A DNA stretch of 64,000 nucleotides from Acanthopleura granulata (Eukaryota > Mollusca > Polyplacophora > Chitonida > Chitonidae): positions 5,197,168-5,261,167 of the forward strand of contig JABBOT010000082.1 in NCBI GenBank assembly GCA_016165875.1, read 5' to 3'. Shown piece by piece: positions 47,726-60,742 of this stretch. Positions within the stretch are counted from its first letter, which is position 1. Each line of letters opens with the position of its first letter. The position numbers and the translations under genes were made by a program. The notes beneath the pieces were generated by a model. The model searched no databases, was not told where the DNA came from, and saw nothing but the letters and a program-made list of their open reading frames with translations.

Positions 47726-47865
47726 TGATTTATTTGATTGCAGTTTTACGCCTTAACCAGGAACTTTTCATTTATGCTTATGACATCCGTCCCGTAAATA
47801 TACCTAGGAAACCAGAGTAAGCCATAACAGCACGCAGGTACCCACAAACCTCTGCGTCGGACATG
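47726..47865 (-). repeat. SINE family 1, strongly eroded, minus strand
   Basis: 'gatttatttgattgcagttt' and 'tacgccttaaccaggaactt', then 'tcatttatgctta', match the reverse complement of the tail. Further left-arm similarity is weak. Confidence 0.5.
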
Positions 47866-48048
47866 GTACCAGTTTGATCACACACTTCCTAATCCAGTAT
47901 GAAGCAACGTGCTGTAATATCTCCTATTTATGTGTGTATCCGTGATACGTTCAGAGGTTTTGTAAATTATATACTTTTGTTCGGAAATATAGTTAATCTC
48001 ACTTTGTAATCTTCCAATGTTTAGGAGCACACCACTTGAGTACTGCAC

Positions 48049-48250
48049 CCCAGGATCACGAATCTGTCTTAGACTTAAGTCACATGTAGTCTTAGCAGTT
48101 CACTGCGTTAAAAGCTGACAAACAGTGGGATTGTTTTATTCAATAATGCAAGGGGTGTCTTAAAGAATTTCATGACAAAATTAACCTTTGACTTCCAACC
48201 TATATTCAGAAACAATACCAAAAGTTATAAGCCGTAGAAGTCTTAAGAAC
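48049..48250. mobile_element. Relative of the 41082 MITE, right end lost
   Basis: The left terminal repeat 'cccaggatcacgaatctgtc' (48049-48079, ending cttaag) matches that of 41082-41112 at about 24 of 31 positions. Internal text also matches: 'cagttcact' and 'aacaataccaaaagtt' against 'aacaataccagaagtt'. The right terminal repeat is not recognisable. Confidence 0.5.
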
Positions 48251-51200
48251 CATGTGAGAAGATACTCTATAAAGAAGGTTCGCATTTAAGTGTTCTCCTC
48301 CGATACGGGAACTGGGGGCAATGCTACAGCGCTTTCGCCCAAGGCATAGTTCAACGCAGATCTGAAATCTGTTTCATTCGTCCAAGCTTAGATTTCAGAA
48401 ATACAGTTTTGTACTCTTACATTCTCTAACTTTGAACTCGATGTTTTCGAGTGTATGAACCTGAAGATGCGCTATGAAAGCGGGTTCTGATAATGTTGAA
48501 GCAATTCTAAAGACCTATCACCTAATGATTTATGAATTATAAGGACCATCGTGTCACAGTTAAAACGAATGTGACTGGCAAAACAACAGCCAAAGTTCGC
48601 TTACCGCCGTTTTCAGACTGGCTGGGAGAAGGTGGACTATTTGAAATTGTATGTTAAAATGAACGTGACACAGTACATCATTCAAAACGACGTTTTTGAA
48701 AATATTAACTTTAATTATTTCTTTATTATTGAACAGAATCGATTGATTGTCTGCGATTGTGAAAAAATTGCTCTTAACTTGATACGACCAGCCGAGTTCA
48801 GCCCATCAATGAGAACAATGGGAAATCAAAGCAAGAGAATGTAGATTAAGACACAAAGAGGAAAGTGAAATCATGTGAGTTTGTGGACACACAGGTCCTT
48901 AATGCTAACGCTGAGGTAATGGGGGATAAGGCTGAGAATTGAAGATGGACAAGAAGGTGTGGGAAAAACAGATGGCCGAGGTGTACACTGTTTTAACTGC
49001 AGTTGATTAATTGATCAAACACAGCGATGAAAGTTTGTGTCAGACGGAATGGGCAGGTGGCGTGAAGCAGTTACCCCAAACTCGTCACCTACCGAACGCA
49101 GCCTGCCAGAAAGATTTTCACATACGTGCACCCTCAAAAAAAAACAAAAAAAAAAACAAAAAAAACAAGAAAAGATAAAAAAATCCACAATCCTAGTGGT
49201 AGAAGCAAAATGGGCTTACTGTTTTGACGAAAAAGGCTTAACTGGCCAAGCGGATGCATCAATACATGCATGCCAACGTGTGGAGGGAAATTACCGCAGG
49301 GAAGTCTGTGTCGCAAGCAATGGCCGCGTAAAGGCGTGCCCCAGCTGCTGTCATTCCCCATGACGTACCGTCTGGTTCTACGCTGTATACCTCAGCCTTA
49401 TTGATAGATGGTGAGGTTACAGGGGTAGTCTGTGAATGTAACAGCCTCCCCTCAGGTACGCGTGGTATAAACCCAGAAATTACAGACTTTTACCGGCTTT
49501 TATTTTATTACAGCATTGGCGTCATCCTAACGTCTCTGTTTCCTCAGGAAAGGGTCGGCTGTCCTTATTATAGAAAACGAATTAACGGGAGACTACAGAT
49601 TCTGGGATATATTAGTCTACAGCTTACAGTAAAACCAATGCAGTCACGGCAGAATGATATTTTGTCAATGGGCACAGGTTACCAAGAGAAAATCTGTGAT
49701 AATGTCGCTGTATCTAAATGACATGTAGCATCAGTTACATGGTTACTGATCGAAAGGATACGAAACTATATGGGGTCTGTAAGCCTCATATTATGCGCGG
49801 CGTCAGCGTTCTCCCTACCCTTGTGTCATCAGATGCAGATAACATCTGCTGCAGGGTATAGAGTTATACCTGTCACGTGGCCATTACTGCCCAATCAAAA
49901 GCAGAGGATATTGTCTGATGCGGGATAATGTTTAAAATCTTAACAGTAATCTCATATATGGAAGGCTATGCCGCGTCATTTTGACTTAATAGTTACGTAT
50001 GTTTTACAGAGAATATCTACGGCTTGGTCGCTAGGCTTTTCCATATCAATACTAAAATTTATCAGACAAAATCGGAGAAATGAAATTCTTATGTGTCTGA
50101 CCTAAACAGACTTAACTTGGACAGGTTACCTGTATATATCTGGCCTTATTTTTAATCGGAATGACAAACGCTTGAAAATGATGAAGTCTTATGATGAAAA
50201 GCCTATAGTTTTCCAAAGTTGCTGACATTATTTCTCAGAGAACTAGACGTGGGTGCCAGGCGAAAATCGGACCTACAGGTGTCAACCCTCCGAACCTATA
50301 TCAAATCGCCCTTATCATGAAAACAGCATTTCTAACAGATTCTATATAATAATTTATGTTCGTTGAAAATAAGGAAAAAAAATGTGCCAACACGACAGGC
50401 CAACGAATACGACGTCGGTGTCCACACGAGATGCCAAACATTGATGGCACATCACATTAAAACCTATCAGGTATCTTACTCCGGTATCCGCTGCCCGAGG
50501 TACTGGTTTCCTGTTACTCATTAAGTCTGTCAATCACAGACTCAGAAGGTCATATGTCTCTGACTTTAATAAACAACGAAGATCTGCATATAGACGCCTA
50601 TTCTTCTGATGTGGTATACAGTGCCGATCTTTCCGCTAAGTTGTTTATCCCCAAATCTTGTCTATATTCACAATTTTCTAAGGGAGAACTAACTTAAACC
50701 GCATGTCATGGAGTCATTACCGGGGCGCGTTGCAAATCATGCACACTATAACGTTTTGATGATACAGACCTATGTTAAGTGAAAGAGACCAATGTCAACA
50801 ATCCACTTGTAGGATTGAGAATAGAAGATACAAAGAAATTAGAAGCCTCTTTTTGCCGTTTATTCGGAGCAAATTGAAATATATTTAACAATTTTAACTG
50901 TAGCAGTGAAAAGACCTACTCACGTCTAAATTTGCCTTGATTTTTCTTTGTTAAAGCATAACACTAGCTGCTTTGGGCTATGAAACGATGAATGAGGTTT
51001 AGGGAACTCAGGGGGTTTGTGTTTTGCGGTACTGATCACCAAAACAGGTCCGTCAATGAGGAGAAAACTAACCCATTATTTTCACTTTGTTATAAACCGT
51101 ATATCTCGGTAGACTTCGGAATGTATGTATGTATGTATATATGTATATATGTATGTATGCTTGGATTTTTACGTCTTAATCAACAATATTTCATTCATAT

Positions 51201-52640
51201 GAACACGAGGAGTCCTTAGACTTCGAGTTGTTCTAAGACAACGTATCCTCTAAACATGCCAAAAAAAAAGGTTTTTTCCACACTACAAATTTTCCATTGC
51301 AAACCTTGCGTATTTGTTGACTTCTTATATGTGTATGAAAAGGCAAGGAAATGTTACGTCTTACAGACGAATGACTGACGGACTAAACCAATGAACGGAA
51401 ATTCGTAGCTGTGGAACCGGATGAAAGTGTAAGCAACCTTTAAAACTGAGAATGATTGGATACCTAAGATTAACGTCTCGTGAATTGACCAACAACGGAT
51501 CAGTCTTTATTTTCAATCAATGGAAATTAGATTCCGTTCAGAAATTCCGCTTTGCCGACAACTGGTTTAGCAGCCATTTCCAATCCATCTCGTTTCTCAC
51601 TTGTGAATTGTTCCAGAGTTTGATTCTGTACGACGTCCATGACTGCTGCAAATATCCTCTCCCAGTGGAGGCAAAACATCGTGTGTGTACAGTCCCGTGG
51701 TGTGGTAATAGTTCTGTTGGAAAGCGAATTAACTGTACAATCAGGACTGTGGTGTTGTCGCACAGATGTGTACCCTGATCTCTTAAGATACAGATGAGTA
51801 TTATGAAACGGTAACAAAAGCTTGAGAATTTTGCACATGCAAAACACAAATCTAACTGCTGACTTATCTTAACTAATACTATTCTTTCAATCGTGAAAGA
51901 AATCGGACTATGCACGCGCGGTGAATGTTTGTCACACTTCCTTCCGTTAGAAGCCAGAGGCCGGTTATTCTTTTCGTAACTTTTCTCGTTAACGACGTGG
52001 CCTACGTTATAGCCCCACAGTTCGACGTGATTTACGAGAAAAGTTTCAAGAAATTGATTCACGAAGTTTTGTAAAAGTGGTCCCTGGTATCCTTCTTGTA
52101 ATTCTGAGTAAAACGTAGAGCACTGGGCTAACAGAGAACGACATGGCCTCGGCGCAAAAAGGGATGTGGTTATTTTTTCATCTAATGTAGACCTTGTGCA
52201 TGTGCAAGACTAGATGAAATAAAATATCTTTTTTTCAAGGTCTACAGTGTTTCATTTCGAAAGTGGTTTTTCTTTATTTTTTTCACGACTGAACTTTGTT
52301 TCATACCTCGTCAAATCCCTGAGATGATGGGCATTCTCGGGATTTGATTCAGTAGGAAATAAATGTCAGCGGCATCGGGTTACATAACAAATACCAGGTA
52401 GTTAAGCCTTCACATCGTGATCAGGCTGTGCTTTCTTTCTAACCTAGAACCACTTTGATGTTAAAATTAGACGTAAGGTATTCCACAAGAGTAATTATTT
52501 TTATGAAACTTAATACAACTTAATTTGATGATGTCATGAGAACAATTCCTACCAGTGCGTGCAGTGACTCTACTAAGGAGGCTACAATAGCTTTAGTTTT
52601 TACACCTAGTCCGTAACTTGGTTCCCAAACTGCTTCGATT
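48251..52640. other. Gene-poor stretch with low-complexity spots
   Basis: It holds an A-rich run (49136-49185) and an (ATGT)n microsatellite (51119-51160). Opposing long frames at 51452-52062 have no recognisable content. No gene is supported. Confidence 0.35.
51119..51160. repeat. (ATGT)n microsatellite
   Basis: Interrupted atgtatgtatgtatgtatat and a second half ending atgtatgtatgc. Confidence 0.9.
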
Positions 52641-52785
52641 GGATGAATCCGTCCTAATTTTTATATTTTATATATTTTCTTAGTTCTTTAGTGGTTTGTG
52701 TTATTGTCGTTTGAAAACGGGTCTTGGGATTATTTACCCTTAACGCCCATTTTGGTTGACGGCCGGCACACCAATGTCGTTTTGT
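52641..52785. repeat. Dispersed repeat family 4, copy 2
   Basis: Partner of 42165-42325. Confidence 0.65.
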
Positions 52786-53470
52786 GTATTTCCTGTTTTC
52801 AGTTACTATGATATTGGCTGTGTTTTTAGTACGAGCCAGCGCATATCTAAAATTTAAAAACTGTTGTCTTGGAAAGCAGAGCTACAGTTGGAAAATGCAG
52901 TAGGGTGATGCCTTAAACAATGAGAAAATGCACACTAACCAAAGCCAATGAAAACTGGGATCATTCTAATATTTGATAGGAGATTGATTCTGGGGAAACA
53001 CATTGTGTGAGATTGAATGACAATGGTAAACATCTATATTGACAGGGAATTTTAAAGGTTATTTATCTATGCGTTGTTGGTTTCTCGTCAAAAAAAAGAA
53101 CTGTCAAGAGTGCGTGATGAATGGACTGCCAGACAACATATCGTGCTGATGTAGACGCACACTGCTATTTCGCAATATCTTGTTACTCATGTATACGCCA
53201 AGAGCTTGGGGAGGTTAATTGAATTGAAACCACTTTCATCATGCCTGTCGGCCCCACGCCAGCGTCTTACAGGACAAAGATGTTATTAAGTCACGTAGAC
53301 TTGATGGTTCAAAATAATGTACGTATACAAGTGTAGTGGCCTTAGATGCAACGGAAACCGCTGTGGTTGGCAGATAGTATACTTTATAGTGAATAAAAAA
53401 AGATTAGACAACATGATGTTTCACTATGAGAAGAAAAAGTAGCTTCACGTTTGTTTATAAAACCACTTAC

Positions 53471-53543
53471 CGACTACATTGACTGGAACACTTAAGTACA
53501 TGGAACATGCCTTTGAGTACACATAAGCCACGCTTACCGTTTC
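53471..53543 (-). CDS. Candidate 73-base exon
   Basis: On the minus strand the frame ETVSVAYVYSKACSMYLSVP, then VNVVG, is open from an AG (after a purine-rich tract, so a poor acceptor) to a GTAAGT donor. The hydrophobic text could be a membrane or core-strand segment. No family is recognised. Confidence 0.2.
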
Positions 53544-53546
53544 CTT

Positions 53547-56084
53547 TTTTTAAATGAAAGAGGCCATTTTTCACCACTTTCGTCATACAGCTGAAAGGCA
53601 GCAAAACCCCTTTTCTGAAAGTGAGGCAACAATTCTGTATAAATATGTTTCCTGTAACGTAGCAAACTTTAGTTTAGTACAGTCATTTATTGCGTTTAAC
53701 ATTGGCACGGTTTTCCCTGGTACCAGCATGTGTTTTCTTTCTAGTATCAACATTCATACCAAACCATTAATGATAAAAATGCTGAAATATGATGTTATTT
53801 TCTTCACTAAACTGAAAGCTGAAAGAAGTAATGCTGAAAATCTTCTGAAATCACTAAGTTGTTTTTCCATTGAAAGAAAACATTTCTTTATTTTCTATTT
53901 ATCCCTTTCAATCCTTCTGGATTCATCTATATCATCTTTTCTGTTCTGTTCGTTCTGGGTATTTTTCAAATCACAACTGTCTTCGCAGATAAGATCTCAT
54001 TCACATCAACGCAGTGCCGCGAATTACCGTTTGTTTCTCTCCTTTCCTGAAGGAACAAAGGCAATGAGTTCCCATTTGGCTTGCTGATGACATGCCCCTT
54101 CAGCAAGACACACAGAATGGCGAACAAATTGGACTTTGTACCCAGGACAAAGGGCAGGTCTGTGGGATAATCAGCCATTTGGAGAGGAACCTGCGGCAAA
54201 ATCTCGCTCAATACACCAACCACTGGAATCAAAAGGCTTTAAACTCCACTTGACAATACTTTCCTTCACGAGCATGGAGATTCTGTTCAACCAAAGAACC
54301 TTTTGTATAGTAGTGAAGTGGAGTTCAGACTGACACTGAACCCGTTAAACAAAGAAGTCACCTCGTACATTTGTCTTAACGTCTTTGCCTGCAGGCCGAT
54401 GCTAGCCTTTACAATATATATGCTCAATTAGCACTGTATATGGCTGGCTTTTTTCTTCTTGATGAAGGCCGGGATTTTACTTATTTAAACATGAACCGTG
54501 ATATTGTCGAGGATAATGGGGAAAACGGGATTATATATTCCTCCTAAATTGGGAATAAATCCAGCTGCTTAGAGAAGCCTTCGGAAATAGAGATTATTTA
54601 TTCAGGCTACAACCATTTAAAAGCTTGCTTTGCAATGCTGCGCACAAATTTCCGCCCGTATAACATGACATATTCAGCTCCTTATCTTGCGGTATATCAA
54701 CAACCTTAAATCCCTATGACAATGTATATTACTGCGTCTCGACAACCCATTAACATTGGCGTATTTTATGAATATTTAACATTTAAATGCCCCATTTCCA
54801 GGTAGTTATAGTTTTTGTTTTCTCTGCGCGAGTTAATAGGAAATAGACGGGATTAGAAAACCGAAAGGGACAGATGGACATGCTAATCTAATTTTCTCTG
54901 CCGAAGATGACTATAAAATGATATTGTAAAATTGAAAGGAGACCAAGGAGCCAGGTTGTCGGAGTTTTTTTTCTCTGCTTTAATTCTGCGTTCAGAGTGA
55001 TTTGACTATTATGTTACACGCCTGTAAACCAGGGCTCAATGTTCAGGGATGCGTGCATTTGACATATTACTGAAATTGTAGAAGAAAACTAACTTAATGA
55101 TGAGAATATCTTCGATTTTCATGCACGCACTGAAACAGTTAGATTGATGGTAAAAAGTTCAGAATAGTACATTGCATCTATATGACGAACTATTCTCCTT
55201 GCTTAGTACAATGTGGGAAATACGTTGTGACGTCATGCTTTCTTAAAAAACTACTCTTATTATTGGTCTAAAATTGGCTTAATCAATAACGACAGAAATG
55301 ATAAGTTTTTTCGGCAACTTCTCACGGAACATTCTATTCGAGCACTTCTTCAACGAAATAGGTCTCACTGGAAAGGCCTTAGTTGCGTTTCAGGGTCAAG
55401 AAGCTAGAACAGTACAACTTACACTTGTATTATCCCCCCCCCGTCCCACTCCACTTATGGTTTCACATATATGCATATTTTCTGTGAAAGTTTATGTTTG
55501 ACCGTATTAGCCCTGTTGTGTTAGCCGCTATAGATAAAACCAGTTGACGTACCTGTAAACGCTTTGGATGACGCCGCTTTGTGTCGGTTCCCATCTAACT
55601 AGCCGGAAATTCAATATGCTTTATTATGTTAGTCTTACGTACATGAAGCACATGCGCGAAATTAATGTCAGCGGGGAACTGAGCAACCAACAATCCGCTT
55701 TATCTGAGCAGAATCAATACTGGGTATGTGATACAGAATCATCTATGTTCTGGTACCCAGACACGTCCTCAGACGTCTCTCTGATTTCATCAAGGTGGCA
55801 CATGGTCGGAATATAGGAAGGTAGTTTTTAGATGTAATGAGTTAGCAGTAATCACGTCTCATGGGAGAGGTTATAGGAATAAGGCGCAGGAATCAAGACC
55901 TCAGCACGGATATTAGGTGCGGATTGTGTCATTCCATAATAGCACTCAAAGTTCACGATTGGAGACAAACATTTAAATGTACAACAATACTTTTAGAGTT
56001 GTGTTATGTGAATTAGATTGTGAAATGAAATAAAATGGAATAAAACCCGATCTAAAACTCTTCAACAAAACACCCCTGGGCTGC
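53547..56084. other. Gene-free stretch
   Basis: A 177-codon plus-strand frame (53554-54087) has no domain, no conserved pattern and an AT-driven composition. I treat it as chance. Confidence 0.35.
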
Positions 56085-56222
56085 TGTTTTGTGCGTCTGC
56101 CATGTGCTTGTAATGTGTATGCCATGTGCCTTTCCTATGCCTGTGTTGTGCTTGCTATGTGTCTGTAGTGTACCTCTGAGGTGTATGCGATGCGCCTGTG
56201 TTGTTCCTGTGGGGCCTCTGTC
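56085..56222. repeat. Degenerate TGTG/TGCC-rich tandem repeat
   Basis: About seven units near 19-20 bases: 'gtgcgtctgccatgtgcttg', 'gtgtatgccatgtgcctttc', 'gtgtctgtagtgtacctctg', 'gtgtatgcgatgcgcctgtg'. Spacing is variable. Confidence 0.6.
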
Positions 56223-57462
56223 CTAACGACCATAGAACAATGGCCAAAAAGTATCAGTTATCTGGAAACCGTGTCGGCTGATCACAGCAACAACAAAACC
56301 AAAATCTGAAACCTGAGAACGTTTATCTTGGCACCATGTCAATATTGATATAACTGACTTTGTCCGATGAACAAAGATGGTTGTTTTAGATTCTCGTGTG
56401 TTCTGAATGAGTGTACTTCAATGATGATAGGTATCATGTTATCAGTAACAATAGGCACACCTATTTAAATTAGGTACGTATATGATTATATTCATACATG
56501 TATCTAACCAGAGATACAATCGTTCACGATAGAACACAACGGACTGCAAAGCAGAGACCGATGTCTTTATATCCTTACGATAATGTGCCCAACGAGGAGC
56601 AATAAGACCAGTCAGATGGTTGTCTTTGGTCAAGAAATCCCCACTCTCCAGTGCTGGCAGTTTGCTGGCTGTATACGACTTACTCTAACCATTAGGTAAG
56701 CACAAGCGATGATGGGGTAATTTGCTATATGATCAAGCATGAGCGCGTGGTCCACTTCTTCGTCAAAATATGTAGGTGAGGCTGTTTATCTGCTCCGTAA
56801 CTAAATATCATAACTCTATATCTAACTCTATATTGTGAAAATAAAAATCACGAAACAATTAAGAAAATGTACTGAAAACTTTTCAGAATAGTGCCTAGCT
56901 CTGTTCGACTGGTAAGGATTTCCCATTTTCATACCTCTGGAGCTCGAAAACTTGCTTGTTGAGTCAAATGTCAGGCAGACTAGCTTGGCTTTGGCCTAAC
57001 GTCAGGGAGATGGAGAAGTTCAGTGGCTTACCACCACTGTGATACGGGCAAGTATTAAAACCTACTGTAAGTGAAATATCTCTGAAAGCAATGCCAACGA
57101 AGCGTCAAGTACGATATTCGTATAGCAATTTAATACTGTAAAAGGGCGATCCAAGTCGATAATTGCAAGACTCGTCTCCAAAACACCTTAAACTTCCAGT
57201 TTCCAAAGTACCGGCAAGAAATAATATATAAAATAACAAATAAAAAATGGAATGTCTACTGACATACTGAAGACGTTTGGTATTTTCGTCATCCAGTTTA
57301 AATTTTAAACTCGTAGTTTGTCGATGTTTTGTAAGTTGAATACAAATGTAGTTCTGATTAGAAATGTTCATAAAGCAACAGGGTGATGTAATAAACACCG
57401 ATTCTTATGCATACCTTGGCCCCAGCTGAGGTGGAATTAGATGCAAACATGATACACATACC

Positions 57463-57587
57463 CTGACCAGTGATCCTGGGCACTGTCCTGACCAGTAATC
57501 CTGAGCACTGTCCTGACCAGTGAATCTGAGCACTGTTCTGACCAGTGATTCTGAGCACTATCCTGACCAGTGATTCTGAGCACTATC
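57463..57587. repeat. Minisatellite, five units of exactly 25 bases
   Basis: Units at 57463, 57488, 57513, 57538 and 57563 begin 'ctgaccagtgat' and end 'gagcactgtc' or 'gagcactatc'. The last two units are identical, so the array grew or was homogenised recently. Each unit contains a small inverted pair, cagtg/cactg. Confidence 0.95.
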
Positions 57588-58390
57588 CATATTTACCAAC
57601 AAGCGTGTTATACTTACTGTAGAAGATAAAAAATAAACACAGTATAAAGGCGTTTGATGGCGTATCCTTCACACAATACTTCTTAGATTAGTGACTTGGA
57701 ACGCAAAGCAAATAAACAAATAAACATAAAAGCATGGCTACGAATGGGTCAGTGGTGATCGCACACACATTATGTCCGCGAATGATTGTGTCGCCCCGGA
57801 TAAATCCCCGCTGATATTGTTATGGCGAACGAATCCTGAAAGAGATGCTTGTCTAGGACTGGCGAGACAGACACACTACTCTAGCGTAATTATGTGTCAG
57901 GAGGTTTCCCAGAGGCATGTGCTAACGACTGTGGAATTCTCCCGTGATTATGGCCTTCCGGTTCTGTCCTCAATTAGCTCTCTGTCCGATTCCCACTTTC
58001 CTTGTCAGGATAGGAGAGGATGGAGACAATCTGCACGTCCAGGTTTTTAAGGGAAGGATACGGCTCCCTGGCTTCTTTGGTGTTGTGCCGTATCGCAATA
58101 ATTGAAGGTCAGTCTGACTAAATACGATACAACATGGGAGAGCCCAGCGGTCCAGCGGAATCCGAAGAACGTGGAACTTTATCGAAGGGTAGGAAAAGCG
58201 GACGAAGCATTCTGACTGAGACATCTGTATTGGTGCTCAGTTAGAGGCAAGACATCCGATATTACAGCTTTAAGCTTTACATTTCAAAAGAACAACCGGT
58301 TATTTGCTTCTTGCAAAATTTCACTGAAAGTTTAGCCATGTTCTCTGTGTAACTCCGGCGCCAGCACAGTGCTTAGAAGCTTCAGCCTCA
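57588..58390. other. Gene-free stretch
   Basis: Frames at 57772-58050 (+) and 57970-58224 (-) overlap on opposite strands. Neither has splice or domain support. Confidence 0.35.
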
Positions 58391-58626
58391 AATGCGAGAG
58401 CACAATGACCCCGTGCCTCTCACCAATGCGGTCACTGTGATTTCAAGTTCAGCTCATGCTGACTTCTTCAGCAGTACGTGGGAAGGTCCGACAGCAACTC
58501 ACGGATGGTCGTGTGTTTCCCCCGGGCTCTTCCCCGGCTTCCTCCCACCATAATGTAGCCGCCGCCGTACAAGTGAAATATTCTTTAGTGTGGCATAAAA
58601 CATCAATTAAACAAACTAAATAAATA
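58391..58626 (+). repeat. SINE family 1, long copy
   Basis: Head 'gcctctcaccaatgcggtca', B-box-like 'tttcaagttcagc', middle 'gtacgtgggaaggtccgaca', 'gggctcttccccggcttcct' and tail 'gcataaaacatcaattaaac'. Only the first 30 bases (A box) are lost. Confidence 0.85.
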
Positions 58627-59977
58627 TGTCAAATGCTGGTGAGGAACGAACTGTGGTCTAGTGGTTTAAGTTGCTTGTATTTCAAAAGCTAATACGCGTG
58701 AGGTGAGGGAATTGACAGGGAATTTGTAGAAAACACAGGAGTGACTGCTTTTGGAACCTTGTCGACAGTGTTCGATCGATGACACTGCTTTGATGAAAAC
58801 TTTGTTTTTCTTGAATACGGTGTATTCCCCGGGCCCCCTGGTTCCCTCCACTCACCAAAAAGTTTTAAAGAAGTATCAAAGCCAAAAACTAAAAAAGAAA
58901 AACCAACCCCTCCCCCCCCAAAAAATAAATAAATAAAAGGCGGAGGATCGGACCTCGGGTCACATACGAAATGTATGAGAAAAACAAATGTTGTTCAGAT
59001 ATCGTCTCCTTCCTCTCTTTTATTTAAAAATTAATCCCGTGAACAAATGTCTTGAAATCAAATTTTATTACAAGATGTCAGCAGAGAAAATTGGGTTTTT
59101 GGAAAAGAAAGCTAATATCAAAAGAGCATTCTTCAAGCTACAGATGTTGCAGTGGGGGAGAAATGGAACAACAGGCCATATTTCCATTTGCATGAAAGGC
59201 TAAAAGCGCGATTATGTACCCCTGCTTCAAACGATTGGGGAAGTGAATCCCTTGAAGTTTCATCGAGTTCATGTTTGCCTGACCATCACACAATACAAGT
59301 GGAGAAGTTTACCATATACTTGTAATTATCTTCCGATTACACCCCCAGGAATACGAATGTCTGTAACTGGGAATGTGGATTAGACAATTCCAACAAACAG
59401 CACCACAGTTAACGATCTAAATGAGCACGTGAATTCCATTATTTCACAGTGCCCTTTACACACCAACCAAAATCACTCGTATCCCAAGTGGCGTCCGTTC
59501 AACCCCGTCTGTGGTATTTTGTGATCTAACAACATGAGCATTTTATCTCTAATTTAACATCACCTAGCAATGTTTCGGCAGAGCACTGGATTCCGGATTA
59601 CTGGATTGGAGTAATTATTTCCCCCACATATCACAATATTACCAAGTTTGCTCATATTTAATTCTCTTCACCCCGGTGTGCATGAATAGCTACAGAAAAT
59701 CCATAATTATTCATTTATATATCCATTCAATCTGTCTCCGGATCACACAGTCAGAATACTCTTGTACAACCGAGGTTTACATGTAGGTCAAAATCCCTAT
59801 CTTCATGTATCTGGTAATAATACACAATGTATTTGTCTAAAATAGGAATCCCATACATGCATCTGGAATGGATTTTGTGCAGCTTATAAAAGGGCAATAT
59901 ACAAAGAACATCTTGTTCACCAGTTAGAGGTCTGAGAATTTTGTTTCTTCATACGTGCTTTAAATGTTAATTACATC
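58627..59977. other. Gene-free stretch
   Basis: A tRNA-like head fragment 'gtggtctagtggtttaag' (58651-58668) has no body. A C run and A-rich DNA follow at 58905-58940. No gene was seen. Confidence 0.35.
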
Positions 59978-60110
59978 TCCTCCACAATCTGCGGGTGGTC
60001 ACGGATTTCCGCCGGGTTCTGCCCGTTTTTCCTCCCACCATAATGCTGGTCGCCGTCGTATAAGTGAGATATTCTTGAGAACGGCGTAAAACACCAATCA
60101 AATCAAAAAT
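59978..60110 (+). repeat. SINE family 1 fragment (3' half)
   Basis: 'caatctgcgggtggtcacgg', 'cctcccaccataatgctggt' and 'cgccgtcgtataagtgagat', with the tail 'gtaaaacaccaatcaaatca'. Confidence 0.85.
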
Positions 60111-60564
60111 ATCATCTTTTCCACAGCATGTATACGATGTAATTCAACATGTGTGTATTAGCTGCATGTAGTCTTTTGAATTATTTGACTCCGTTTGCCC
60201 ACAAATCTAATGGGCGATCGGTGATGGTCAAGAATTTCAGTGATTAACGTTTCAGGCCTAAAGTAGATCCGACCAAGACTACGAAGAACTTTATTTGCGC
60301 TTACCTTTGCAAGGACGATTTGTCGGTGAATTGGAAACGCAATCACCATGTATTAGAAGCGAGCATTGGTCAGGTTGTGTAGGGTCCGATTCGTCCTTGC
60401 TCGAGAAAAATTACCTCATTTGCGTAGTTATTTGTTATCGATAAATTTATCCACCCAACATCGACTGTTTGTTTCTATATTTACTGCTCACCGGTTACTC
60501 CAACAGGGCTTAACAGTCCGACAAGTCAATATACTTTCTCAAACTCCCAGGAAAGGGATATGAA

Positions 60565-60742
60565 TTTTATTTATTTCTTTGGTTGGTGTTTCACACGTTT
60601 AAGCCATACTCAGGAATATATCACTTATACGACGACGGCCAGCAGTACAGGGCAAACCCACGACCATCCTCATGTTCTTACTTACAGCGGTGGCATGGAT
60701 TAGAGGCTCCTTAGTTATTAGGCTGCACTAGCTCGTTAACAC
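60565..60742 (-). repeat. SINE family 1, minus strand, middle eroded
   Basis: 'tttatttatttctttggttg', 'atatatcacttatacgacga', 'cggccagcagtacagggcaa', then the reversed head 'ttagaggctccttagttatt' and 'aggctgcactagctcgttaa'. Both ends of the element are present, the centre is deleted. Confidence 0.8.

Noticed and set aside
51538..52062. 174-codon minus-strand open frame
   Set aside because: No recognisable domain or splice context, opposed by another long frame (51452-51778) on the plus strand; consistent with chance in 64 kb.
52189..52248. 11-bp inverted pair tgtagaccttg / caaggtctaca
   Set aside because: Short, with no flanking extension or second copy; possible by chance or a tiny fold-back.
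53554..54087. 177-codon plus-strand open frame
   Set aside because: Composition driven by AT-rich codons (Phe, Ser, Ile); no family pattern, no promoter or intron signals.
57450..57590. Regular repeat considered as a CRISPR-like array
   Set aside because: Units are contiguous with no unique spacers, and the genome is animal; it is a minisatellite.
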